From the NCBI RefSeq assembly GCF_018812025.1, contig NC_063049.1, forward strand, positions 8,158,602-8,222,601: DNA of 64,000 nucleotides, read 5' to 3'. How positions within the stretch are numbered: the first letter of the stretch is position 1; the number at the start of each line of letters is the position of its first letter. A program made the position numbers and the translations under genes. The notes beneath the pieces are model-generated. The model saw nothing but the letters and a program-made list of their open reading frames with translations, was not told the DNA's origin and searched no databases. The DNA comes from Megalobrama amblycephala (lineage: Eukaryota > Chordata > Actinopteri > Cypriniformes > Xenocyprididae). This document shows, one piece after another, positions 54,567-64,000 of this stretch.

Positions 54567-55289
54567 TGTCGGCCAACCCGGAAGTTAGCGGCGCACGGGT
54601 TCCCTCGGTTGAAAGCCTATGCATTTTTCCCTTAGACTTTTGGAAAATCGCAGAAAATAAGCTCTGTGTTTAACAAAGGGTTATGACACACGTTTTGTCT
54701 ATCAAGATCATCTTTACGAGTTAACACAACATTTATAGATTTTGAAGCCTAAATAAAGTCGTCAGATATAAAAGGCTAACAGTAGGCTATAAACGGACTA
54801 CAGCACACCAAGGTCAAGGATCAAGTCACCACCACCAAGCTTCCTCAAACTTTATATAAAAAACAACTTTATTTAAAAACATGCTCGCTGATTATGATAT
54901 ATGTGCTGTTATGAATACTTATCCACTTTTTCATGAGAAATGCTGTCCAAATGTCCCGTTTTTAATGATGACGTCTAAAGTCCCCGCCAAAGGAAGTAGT
55001 CCCTTTTAGCAATTTGTTAGCAACCGGCGATTTTAAGACACAGTAAAAGTTTTTAAAAAATCACAAGCAGGTTATAACTGTGTTTTATGTCATAGATCAT
55101 AACGTGAAAGTATTTAGAGGCTTTGTTAACCACAGACCTTATTTCAGGCGATTTAGCAAAAATCCATTAAAAAAAACCCAGACTTTACGGCGTTGGAACC
55201 AGAAGTCCTAAAATGCTAACTCGCTACAGGGTTTTGCCTACAAAAATGCGTCATCCCTGAGGCACTCTATTCCGTGTATCTAGCCGATC
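54567..55289 (+). repeat. dispersed TIR-type repeat, copy 2
   Basis: GGCCAACCCGGAAGTTAGCG (from 54570) through the AACCACAGACCTTATTTCAG block (about 55150) matches 9353-9933; the right end GCGTCATCCCTGAGGCACTC is an inverted match to the left end of copy 1. This copy is uninterrupted, so it shows what copy 1 lost. Confidence 0.8.
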
Positions 55290-56130
55290 TGACATGATAA
55301 TAAACACAAACGAAAGAACATGGCACGGTCAGTGACTCATGTTTTATGGGACTCTTATGACATTTCGGAGTTTACGCGCAATACAAGAACATGTAACGTT
55401 AATCGATCTACCACGACACGTAAGGAAATATGTGACGCAGATATTATAAAAACATTTAAACACAACGTTTTTAAAATATTCACGAGTATTTTGTGTCGAG
55501 TCAAATCTGAAGTCTGTTAAAATGCGACTCGAGTCCGAGTGTCTCTGGTTACCGCCTCATAGCGCGGCTCTATTTCGCGCGCTTGAACGCCATTGGCAGG
55601 CGAATTCTTACCCTTTATCATTACATTCAGATTCATGAATCGCAAAGCACTATGCAATATATGCATACTTTCCAGCAATGTTGTTAATGTAGTTTTGTTT
55701 CATTAGTAGGACTTCTTTTGTCTTTAACTGCACAACAACAGGTGTTGTTTTTTTTTTTTGTTTTTTTTTTTTTACTGCAATTAGAAGAATGAAAATGTCA
55801 GACTGCCAAAGGTTTAGGAATTGTCATTATTACAGGGATAGTATTCCCTTTTTCTTCCAAACATGTGTCCAACTCAGTGGAATCCTGAAATGAACAAGCA
55901 ATTTGCCCACAAATCAACAGCTACTTCAGCATACCTGATTGTTAATGTTTTGCTAAAGTGCAAGCTGTGACAATAAAATGAGTTGAATTTTCCAGGATTC
56001 TCCACAAGATGGCAGAGTTTACAAAGCAAAATATCATATTTAAAAAAAATAGACACAAGACAATGAAAAAAAAAAAAAAAAAAACATCGTTTCATTCAAT
56101 GACAAAAATCTTCATAATGACTTAGGCTTA
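55290..56130. other. spacer downstream of atf2
   Basis: No gene recognised; poly-T runs near 55748-55774 and a poly-A run at 56066-56084. Confidence 0.5.
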
Positions 56131-57800
56131 ATAAAGAGCTATTAAAAGATTTATTACAACATTTTATTAATTTATAATAATTTATACATAACTTTCACAA
56201 GTTACAAGTTGACTGCCAACACAATAATTATCACATCCTTTTTCCAAAGTGGACCCAGTAAATAAGAACAAAAAAACCCCATTGTAAAGCTGCCATTTCC
56301 TGGCTGAGAATCTAAGAGTAACAAGATGTTCAACTGCAACAACCCAACAGAGACATGGTTAAAACATTGGTCTAATTCTCTTAGAGAATTCAGTCATGCA
56401 TATAAGCACATAACAACTGTCATACAAATTTATCTTTTAAACAAAAATCAAGTTACTTAAAAGCAGAACGAAATGCTTGTAGAACTACACAGTAGTAAGC
56501 CAATAGATTTTAAAAAGAGAAGAGGACGCAAGGTGGTAATAATGAAAGACTTCATCTATTCCTTACTTAGTAACTGTCACTAAGCATAACTTAACTTAAT
56601 AGTTGAACTTAAAAAGAGTTTTATATCTGTCATTGTTTCTTTTGAAGAGCAGCTACAGTTCCTTATCAGTTGAAGAGTTTTATTCTAAAGACAGAATTGC
56701 TTAAAACATTTACACGGGTTGGAAAATAAAGCCTTAGTTAAAGGTTTGTTCATATGATTTCTAAGACATTTGTTGTTGTTGATGTCATGATCCCAAGACA
56801 AACATAGTACCAGTAGAGATCACATACAATGATTTCATCATAATGGCATATACAATGCTTCCTTAATTACACTGTAATCAGAAAGACAACTAAAGTGAAT
56901 GAACTAATGACAATGTTTCTAAGAGTCAGACACCACAAATACAAAGTCAGCCACTTTGTAAATTAGCAGGAAAAAATCACTTATAAAAAAGCATTAAGCT
57001 TCTTATCAAAATAAGTCCCTGGAAAGATTTCAGCGTAGTCTATGTCACTAATTTCACCTAAAATGTAACTAATTCAATTTTAATTGCAAAAGAAGCTTGT
57101 CATTTCAATTCGAAATGAATAACCTGCAACAAATAAATGGCACATATAGAAGTAAGCATTTGAAAAGTCTGCATTGTGAACAATGCTCTCCTACAATCAC
57201 TTCCCAAGAAACAATCATTCACGTCTTCCCAATGACTTCCTTTAACATGCCAAAAACATTTCAAACATTCACACAACAACACGTCGCTATTTCTAGAAGA
57301 CGAACAATCAGTTTAAGATTTGTTTAAAGCTACTGCTAAAATCTGCTGGAACTGCTTGTGTCAAGCACTTAAAACAATGAGCATTAAAAAAAAACGTCAC
57401 TCTCTTCATGTGCAAAATATAAAGGCAAAGAAATTAAAGTGGCCAATTGTTCTATCTTTACGCCTCTGATAGTGCTTCAGTAAGTCCATTTCCTTTTGCT
57501 ATGAATCCGGACACATTTGGGCTGTCGTGAATCATTCCGTCTTGATCCTTTGCGTTTAACTCAATAAATACACCACAAATGAAAAAAAAAAAAAAAAAAA
57601 AAAACATAAAACAATCGGTACAATTTCTGCATAACCTCCCATGGGCTTTCCCAACTACTGTACTCACTCTTTGTAAAAATGCGCTGGATTAAAAAGAGCT
57701 CAAATGAATACAGAGGGGAGACAAGACCGGAATATTCCAGGGAACATTTCGTATCCCCCTCATGGCTGCCAGGAATCAAAGTGACCAACCAGAGGCCTGA
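56131..57800 (-). other. atf2: atf2 3'UTR (inferred)
   Basis: Follows the atf2 stop on the minus strand. It is AT-rich, without transposon ends, and less decayed-looking than the flanks, as expected of a long 3'UTR. A minus-strand AATAAA lies at 56155-56150. Length about 1.7 kb. A poly-T run on the minus strand (57604-57579) lies inside it. The exact cleavage site cannot be fixed from sequence alone. Confidence 0.55.
56150..56155 (-). terminator. atf2: candidate atf2 polyadenylation signal
   Basis: AATAAA on the minus strand with a T-rich sequence downstream. Other AATAAA-like hexamers upstream in the UTR could also be used. Confidence 0.35.
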
Positions 57801-58036
57801 TCAGCTTCCTGAAGATTGGGTGTGAGAGGAAGAAGCCCCGCCCACTTGCGGCGACTCTTCCTCTTCTGTGCTGTGGTCTGCTGTGGGCCCCAGAGCGGGG
57901 CCGGATGCGAGTGCCGCTGTGGTTGCTGTGGATGAGCTGACGCCGTTGGATGTGCTGATGGAACTGTGCTGGATGGCCTCGTTCTGTGGGCTGCTGGGAA
58001 CAGACATCTCCCCACAGCTGTCCTCCTTATCCAGCT
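57801..58036 (-). CDS. atf2: atf2 last coding exon
   Basis: On the minus strand an acceptor GCTTTGTGTTTCAG is followed by two bases of a split codon, then LDKEDSCGEMSVPSSPQNEA, IQHSSISTSNGVSSSTATTA and a Ser/Glu-rich tail ending SSSHTQSSGS and TGA (57803-57801). This matches the C-terminus of ATF2 (the LSVPSSP..EAIQHSS..STSNGVSS signature and terminal SGS). ATF2 is a bZIP factor that dimerises with JUN or itself on CRE sites and is activated by JNK/p38 at its N-terminus; this exon lies after the leucine zipper. The tail contains SSP and ESPQ sites that could be phosphorylated. The bZIP exon is not found in the window, so the preceding intron is longer than 5.9 kb. Confidence 0.94.
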
Positions 58037-58412
58037 CTGAAACACAAAGCCACAGAAGACATCAGCGACTGAGACTCTAACAAGACAACGCAGACATCAG
58101 CAGCTTTTAACTGCTTTCACACACAATGCAGCTGTTAAATAGTGTAGTGGACATAAATATGTGGGGGAAAATATCATACTAAAAATAATGCTGTGTGTAT
58201 AGCATGCACAGTATGTAAATGTTCTGTGTTTCACGGAATACCCGGATGACCAAATACATTTTAAGTGCAGTACACAACCAGAGCACACCGTGTGGGACAT
58301 GATATCCCTCAATGCAAAGTGCTTGACTTGACCTTCCAGTATTGATGAATGAAACAAAGTGATATAGAAAATTATTTAAAAAAATTAATAAAAATAAAAA
58401 ATATGTAATTAA

Positions 58413-60180
58413 CAGTGTTGGGGAAAGTTACTTTTAAAAGTAATGTGTTACAATATTGCATTATCTAAAAATTAACTAGTTGCATTAGTTACTTTTTATG
58501 GACAGTAATGTGTTATGTTATTTTTGCATTACTTTTCTCATCTGGGCTGGGCTTGCTTGTTTGTTTTTTAATAACAAAAAAGTTCAATTTTTAGCAACCC
58601 TTTCACACCAAAAGTGAAAAAAGAAAAGAAAAAAAAAAATCACGCCTGTACAGTAGAAGGTGCACTGTAAACCCGAACAGTACTACTAACTTAAAAAGAT
58701 TGAGTACGCTGCAATTAAAGTCTGTTAAATCATTGATGCAACTTAAAACAATTACATTTTCTGATTGAGGAGTTTAGTTTTATTTTTGTGTAGCTCAATA
58801 TTTTTAAGTTTACTGAGCGATATAAAGTGAGTAGCTTCGTTGCTGACGTTAACAGAAGAGTCCAATCAACATTAAACTGAGTTGTGGCAGATTTCAAGTT
58901 CCCAGCATGCTTTGTGTCACACTCTGTAAGGGAGAATAAATGTTGAAATTGAGTGTTATTTTTTGTGTTTTTTTCACTAAATTAATAGAGAGGAAGATGT
59001 GTTATTGTTTAATGTTCCGTTATTTTGGTATTTAAAGGTGTTTCTGTGATGTTGAAGTTTTGGGGTTACCATCGTGGTGAAGAGTAGTGTCTGTGGATAG
59101 GTCAAGTATGGGCTGTGAAACATCAAGGCTATAAATACTGCACGCTGATTAACAGTTCATGCAAGTAAATAGTGATAGTCTCTTTGATGGTTACATTAGC
59201 GCATGCTGGTGCTAACTAACACTGTAAAGATTAGTGTTCGTTTATTCAATATTTCAATTGTAATTACCGAATTTGTGTAGTATAAAATAATGTTTTTTAG
59301 GTTCTACTAAAATAATCTTTGAGTTGTTTACTTAAATGTTTTGAGTATTCTGAACTTGTTGGGTTTTACAACTACTGCATCAAAATAATTGAAAAATAAG
59401 AAACATTACGTATGGTAAACAATAGTTTTAAGTACAGTGGACTTAAACATTAAATAAAATTTAAAAATTTCAGTTTGACTTAATTGTTATTTATATTTAT
59501 TCTTTACTTATTACGTCAACTTACAGAGTATTGCATATTTGACATATTTCTGGCAAATTAGTACTCGATCTTGAACTTTCAATACATTTGAGTTGCTTTA
59601 CTTAAATTGTTTGAGGTAATCTGTGTCTACAATAATTTTGAGTACTCTGAACTTATCGGGTTTTACCGTGTGCAGCTCAAACAAACCTTTCAGCTGTGCT
59701 GCCATTCTGTATCGCAGAAGAATAGGATGCAAGAGAATAAAATAACACACTTACAAAAAAAAAAAATAAACAAATGTGATGTTCATCTAAAGTCATTTTT
59801 GCTTATTAGTATGGTTAAATTGGATCATTGAAGGTCAGCAGCAAAGACATTGGTTAATAAAGTGAGATTAAATAAAGTATATTCGTATTATGTATATTTA
59901 ATTATAATAGGTTTTCGTAATATTATGAATTTGCATTTCATTGTTTTTATTCATTTTGAGGAATACTGAATATGTTTGTGTGAGATGAGTTTTTGTGATA
60001 TTTTTCTCAACATGGGGACAGTCAATACATGAAAAAACAAAGCAACTTGCATTATTTACTTGAAAAAGTAACTCAGATATGTGTTGTAAATTTAAATGTA
60101 ATGCATTATTTTACTATTTTTTTGAAAAAGTAATCTGATTACGTAACTCATGTTACTTGTAATGCGTTACCCCAACACTG
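58413..60180. mobile_element. hAT-type non-autonomous element
   Basis: CAGTGTTGGGGAAAGTTACT at the left; ATGCGTTACCCCAACACTG at the right. The 8-bp duplication GTAATTAA lies at 58405-58412 and 60181-60188. 1768 bp with no transposase. An inner pair of ends, GCACTGTAAACCCG (58662) and GGGTTTTACCGTGTGC (ending 59684), suggests another element nested inside. The whole unit lies inside an older foldback repeat. Confidence 0.88.
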
Positions 60181-60470
60181 GTAATTAATTCCTGTGATCA
60201 AAGCTGAATTTTCAGCATCATTACTACAGTTTTCAGTGTCACATGATCCTTCAGAAATCATTCTAATATGATGATTTGATGCTCAAGAAACACTTCTGAT
60301 TATTATCAATTTAGAAAACAGTGCTGCTTCATATTTGTGTGGAAACCGTGATACATTTTTTCAGAATTCTTTGAAATATAAAGTATGAAAGTTAATTTTG
60401 AAATATTTTTGAACATGTCTTTACTGTCACTTTTGATCCGTTTAATGCATCCTTAACATAGTGGATAGTT
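60181..60470 (+). repeat. foldback repeat fragment, right of the hAT insertion
   Basis: TTCCTGTGATCAAAGCTGAA and the CATGATCCTTCAGAAATC block match 3805-3960. The AAAATATGTAATTAA just left of the hAT element is the displaced continuation. Confidence 0.75.
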
Positions 60471-61142
60471 TCTTTCTGTCCCACTGTAAAGATGTGAAAG
60501 CAACTGACTCTTAGATTAAAAACATCAGTGTGAAATCTGTTTCCCAACCATCTGTGTGCAACACATGATTCACATCAGGGTTTCAACACCTCTCAACACC
60601 AGCATCATGTGCTGTTTGACCGCAGTATGAAAAGAGTTGCAGAAAGCATCACAAAAGGGCAATTTGGTAGCAAGAAAATGGCAAGTGTGCATAATAAATC
60701 TATGACATTGCATGCATATTTTTTTTTTTCTTCTGCCTTCAACATTGTGTTATATACAACTGATTGTACGTCGATATGCACAGGACTGGACTTCTTCATT
60801 TCTTTGCTTTTCCGATATACACATAATGATATACTGTGTGAATTGTAATCACTGGCTGTGCACTGGAAGGTCAGCAAAAGGAGTGTCACAATATACCAGT
60901 ATTGAAAAATGAAATATTTATATCATATTATTACTACACATAGTAGTCTAACGGCAGTAACTATCTAGTTGACACTCCAACATAGTAGGTGGCGCTACTG
61001 CAGCTTAACGTAGCCTGCCACTTGTCGTAAAACAGAGAAAAAAAAAAAAAAAAAAAAAAAAAAAGACAACGCAGTGTGCAGCTAGTACTGCTGCACATAA
61101 TCATGCCAAAGAAGATGACAGATGAAAGAGAGATACTCTACT

Positions 61143-61295
61143 CCAGGGATGGGAAGCTTTATTCCTGGAGGCCTGTCCTGCTCCGACCCTAATCAAACAC
61201 CCCTGAACAAGCTAATCAATGTCTTCAGGACTACTAGAAAATTACAGGCAGGTGAGTTTTTAACAAGGTTGGAGCTAGATTCTGCAGGACAATGT
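61143..61295 (+). repeat. interspersed repeat (CAGGGATGGGAAGC... type)
   Basis: CCAGGGATGGGAAGCTTTAT, CCTGGAGGCC and CTAATCAAACACCCCTGAAC match a very common fish repeat; TTGGAGCTAGATTCTGCAGG near its right end is an inverted echo. Boundaries approximate. Confidence 0.6.
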
Positions 61296-61345
61296 TTCCG
61301 CACAAGTGTGGGAGTTTTTTGTTTTTATTCTGTTCAAAAAGACAG

Positions 61346-61687
61346 TGGCTGTATCCAAAATCACATACTTCCCTACTATATAGTAGGCGAGTGTGAGAAA
61401 AAAAGTATGTCTGAATTCACAGCACTCATAAAAGAGAAGGCAAAAAGTACCCAGATGATCTAATACTTCCTGTGAAATTCTGAAATGTGCATACGATGGA
61501 CACTGACGCAACGCAACTGACGCTGGTAGGTCACATGATAAGGACAACATGGCAAATGAAGTACATCCAGATTTCATTCACACTACACACATTCATACTA
61601 TATAGAACACTTTTTTAGCGGTCGTAAAATAAATACTAGTTCAAAATAATACCTAATCAAGAGAGTATGTGATTTCGGATGCAGCCA
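61346..61687. mobile_element. MITE with TGGCTG(T/C)ATCC ends
   Basis: The left TGGCTGTATCCAAAATCACA and the right TGTGATTTCGGATGCAGCCA are about 23-bp inverted repeats. 342 bp, with CTATATAGTAGG and ACTATATAG repeats and no protein. Confidence 0.85.
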
Positions 61688-62259
61688 GTGTGTTAGATGC
61701 CCTAGCCTGCAGGAAGTGAAGATCAACAGTCAGTTCTTTTTGTACAGTTATGATTACAAACTTTCTTTACGCCTCCATACACTCGTATTTTGAGTGGCCA
61801 AAAGAGAGAAAACACTGAAAGTATGGTGCCATCGTTGCCTTAGCCTCACCTGACCTGTAATCACCATTTGACTGATCACTCTTGAGCTGTAGTGTTGACG
61901 TCTAGCATCAGACACTAACTGCCTATGCTAAATAGCCAAATCTTAATCCCCGATCGATGACGAAGGGAGAAAGCTCAGTTCTGACCTCGCAAACATCTAA
62001 AGTTCTTTCTCACCGGATGAGTGGCTGGCATGATTGCGATTAAAGACTTTCCCAGTCCAATGCTTTGTCTTTTATTAATCCCTGTGCTTGCTTTGTAACC
62101 TTTAATTAAAGTTACAATGTCATTTTAAACCAACATCATCAGGGTATATTAGAGGCTGTAGCGTGTGGCCAGACTCTCGCACCCCTCCCTACGATCCCCT
62201 TCTTTCCTGCCAACTACTGCAGCGACAGATAATTACTGCACCTGATTTTAATGATACAC

Positions 62260-62480
62260 ACACAGGAGAGCGGCAGAGATGCGCGGTCCAAATGCCACCA
62301 GCTGTTCTGCAGTTGCATTGAATTAATTGGCTCCTGATGAGGAAGGGAATGAAAAAAGGCCTGCTCACGCTCTCTCTCTCGCTCTGACTCGAAAAGAAAT
62401 GCAGACTACCATGATAATTAATATAGCTAATGAAGCAAGCACCGCTGAAATGGCACTTGGTAATTAATGCGGGGGTATTG
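62260..62480. promoter_or_regulatory. candidate conserved noncoding block in atf2 intron
   Basis: Non-repetitive DNA with clustered homeodomain-type cores (GAATTAATTGGCTC, GATAATTAATATAGCTAAT, GGTAATTAATGC). It could be an enhancer of atf2 or a neighbour; conservation is inferred from appearance only. Confidence 0.3.
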
Positions 62481-64000
62481 GATTGTGTGTGCGGTTCTGA
62501 TCCGGCGTGAAGTGTCTGAATTGACTGGGCTCCGGATTGAGTGACTCTCTACACGTGCACGCCATGGGGTTGTAAATACCCTCACCGGTTTGGTGCATGT
62601 AGGGTTGAACTCAGAAAACAGAGTTGGGTTTTCTCCTCTCTTCGGCTATGTGTTCAGACATATGTAATTACTCCTAATGGTATTAAGCAGGAGGAAAGGG
62701 GGTGATATATTATCATACACAACGTTACATGCTCCTGAGACCGCTCCGCGCTCACCTCCTCTCGGATCATCTCCGCTGTGAGCAGATGGGGCTTGTGCAA
62801 TGCCAAACGGAGGCATGGCCTGGCCTGTTTGCAGGGCAGCCTGGGTAATTTTCCCCCACCTGCTACCAGGGCAGCACTGCCTGAGAGATTAAGGCCAGAA
62901 ACATACTTTACTTAAGTATGCAATCACAAATGAAAATGCTTGGCCAAGCGAGATCTCGTCGGCCATACTTTACACCTGTCCTAACCAGGCACAATGCGAT
63001 TTTCAATATATTTCAGGCCTAACAGACTGTAATGGAGCGAACAAGACGGGAGCGTTCAGGTGACCGAATGTGAGCACAGGAAACCTGCACTGACGTTTGC
63101 ACTTTTTCACCATATTAAGACCGTTCTTTGACAGGTGATGACCATCTGCTGCTTCTCCATCCTGCAATGAATGTGGCACAAACCAACGTTGTTTACAAAC
63201 CCGGCAAAGACAGAACGATGCTCTTCTCTGAGCCTCATTTGCACAGGTGACTAATATATGACCCCTCACTGCATTCAGTGACATCGGCAACATAAACAGG
63301 ATTGAGGAATGGCTTCGATCATCTCCATACTCTCCTCTACCTTGCAAAGACCTACCAATGCCTGCAAATGAACCAGCTCCCAGACAAGCCAATCTCACCC
63401 GACAGCCATCCCGCTCATAATATGCATGAGACCTGTCAGTCAAGCTGCTTAACAATGCCGTCGCATAATGAACTGCGAGGCTGCAGCGGCGCATCCCAGT
63501 TGCGAAACTGCGCTTCTGTCAGACTCTCCGCTATAATACACTCATTTTGGAGGCAATCATTGTCAATACAAGTCAGCTCTGGGTTACAAAATGAGCCACA
63601 GGCACACACAAAGCCAACGACGTATCGCCAAGGTGTGAAATCCAAGTGTTGAAAGTTATGTACAGAAAAGTGCTTACATACTAGCAGGCAGCCGTTAGGC
63701 TTTAGTGTCTGTTGAAGCCCGCAGAAGTGCTGCCAGCAAAGCGTACATCAGCGCAGTCACTCCCACAACCGCTTCTCCGTCCCTCTGACAACAGCTAATT
63801 GATATGAAGTGGCTGCATATGGCAGACGAGCCGCAGATATGCACATTTCACAAGGTGTCATTAAAGCATAACGGCCAAAGATGGGTGTAAACAAAAGCAG
63901 CCCTCGGTTTCTGAATGCCTCTTTATCACTCATCTTAAAGAGGACAGCGCCACATACAGTGGGGATCATTTTGTTAGCGAACATCTCTGTTGTGCAAATA

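Larger units (their letters stand above)
58037..64000 (-). other. atf2: atf2 intron (last), partial
   Basis: No further ATF2 exon is visible: I looked for the bZIP and leucine-zipper sequence on the minus strand without success. The left part carries transposons (58413-60470, 61143-61687). The segment from about 61690 to 64000 has few repeats and no coding signature; the 163-codon frame at 63003-63494 has no family resemblance and lies in this quiet DNA. A poly-A run is at 61041-61064. Confidence 0.6.

Noticed and set aside
63003..63494. 163-codon open frame on the minus strand inside the atf2 intron
   Set aside because: No recognisable domain, no matching splice context with atf2, low-repeat intronic DNA; likely chance.
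1..64000. CRISPR array, operon, phage or bacterial mobile elements
   Set aside because: No regularly spaced repeats, no ribosome-binding-site-led gene clusters; spliced vertebrate exons show the DNA is eukaryotic.

Overview
The window reads as nuclear DNA of a cyprinid-type teleost. It has GT-AG spliced exons of vertebrate genes, dense nested fish transposons, AT-rich spacers and CA/AT microsatellites, and no bacterial-style operons. Two conserved genes anchor it, both on the minus strand. At the left are coding exons 1, 2 and 3 of chn1 (alpha2-chimaerin) at 8230-8212, 3075-3037 and 2733-2678; together they spell the N-terminus up to just before the SH2 domain, and the rest of the gene lies left of base 1. 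At the right is the last coding exon of atf2 (58036-57801) with its 3'UTR running down to about 56.1 kb; the bZIP and earlier exons lie beyond base 64000. The order (atf2 upstream of chn1, same strand) matches the vertebrate ATF2-CHN1 neighbourhood as I know it.

The roughly 47 kb between the genes, and the introns, are a mosaic of mobile elements, many nested. In chn1 intron 1 a Tc1-like element (4497-6868, TA target duplication) has a TTAA-inserting foldback element inside its right terminal repeat. From 9.3 to 24.6 kb there are several TTAA-flanked foldback or MITE elements, a second Tc1-like element whose terminal repeat is split by an AT/TAAA-rich insert, two copies of a GGTAACACTTTA-ended element, and a hAT-type BED-finger fragment. 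A degenerate tRNA-Gly (CCC) lies at 24.9 kb.

From 25.1 to 32.4 kb (plus strand) lies a broken, intron-containing, cysteine-rich gene of a fish multicopy family I recognise only as uncharacterised, possibly transposase-like. It is interrupted by a hAT element with an exact 8-bp target duplication in the coding sequence, by a second hAT-like element, by a foldback MITE in an intron, and at its end by a BEL/Pao LTR retrotransposon (32475-41203, minus strand). The BEL/Pao element itself carries a 5'-truncated LINE, and its right LTR is joined to the 3' tail of a second BEL/Pao copy.

From 42.3 to 48.7 kb an almost full-length L1-type LINE (ORF1 open, ORF2 broken by a few lesions) sits between inverted terminal arms of another DNA element. 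Next come a THAP-domain element (48783-49580), a second tRNA-Gly-like unit sharing flanks with the first, further MITEs, a CA microsatellite and the atf2 3'UTR. In the last atf2 intron a hAT-like element (58413-60180, TSD GTAATTAA) has landed inside an older foldback repeat. The final 2 kb are low in repeats and rich in TAAT cores, suggesting conserved regulatory DNA. The functional content I can defend is chn1 and atf2; nearly everything else is decayed mobile DNA.
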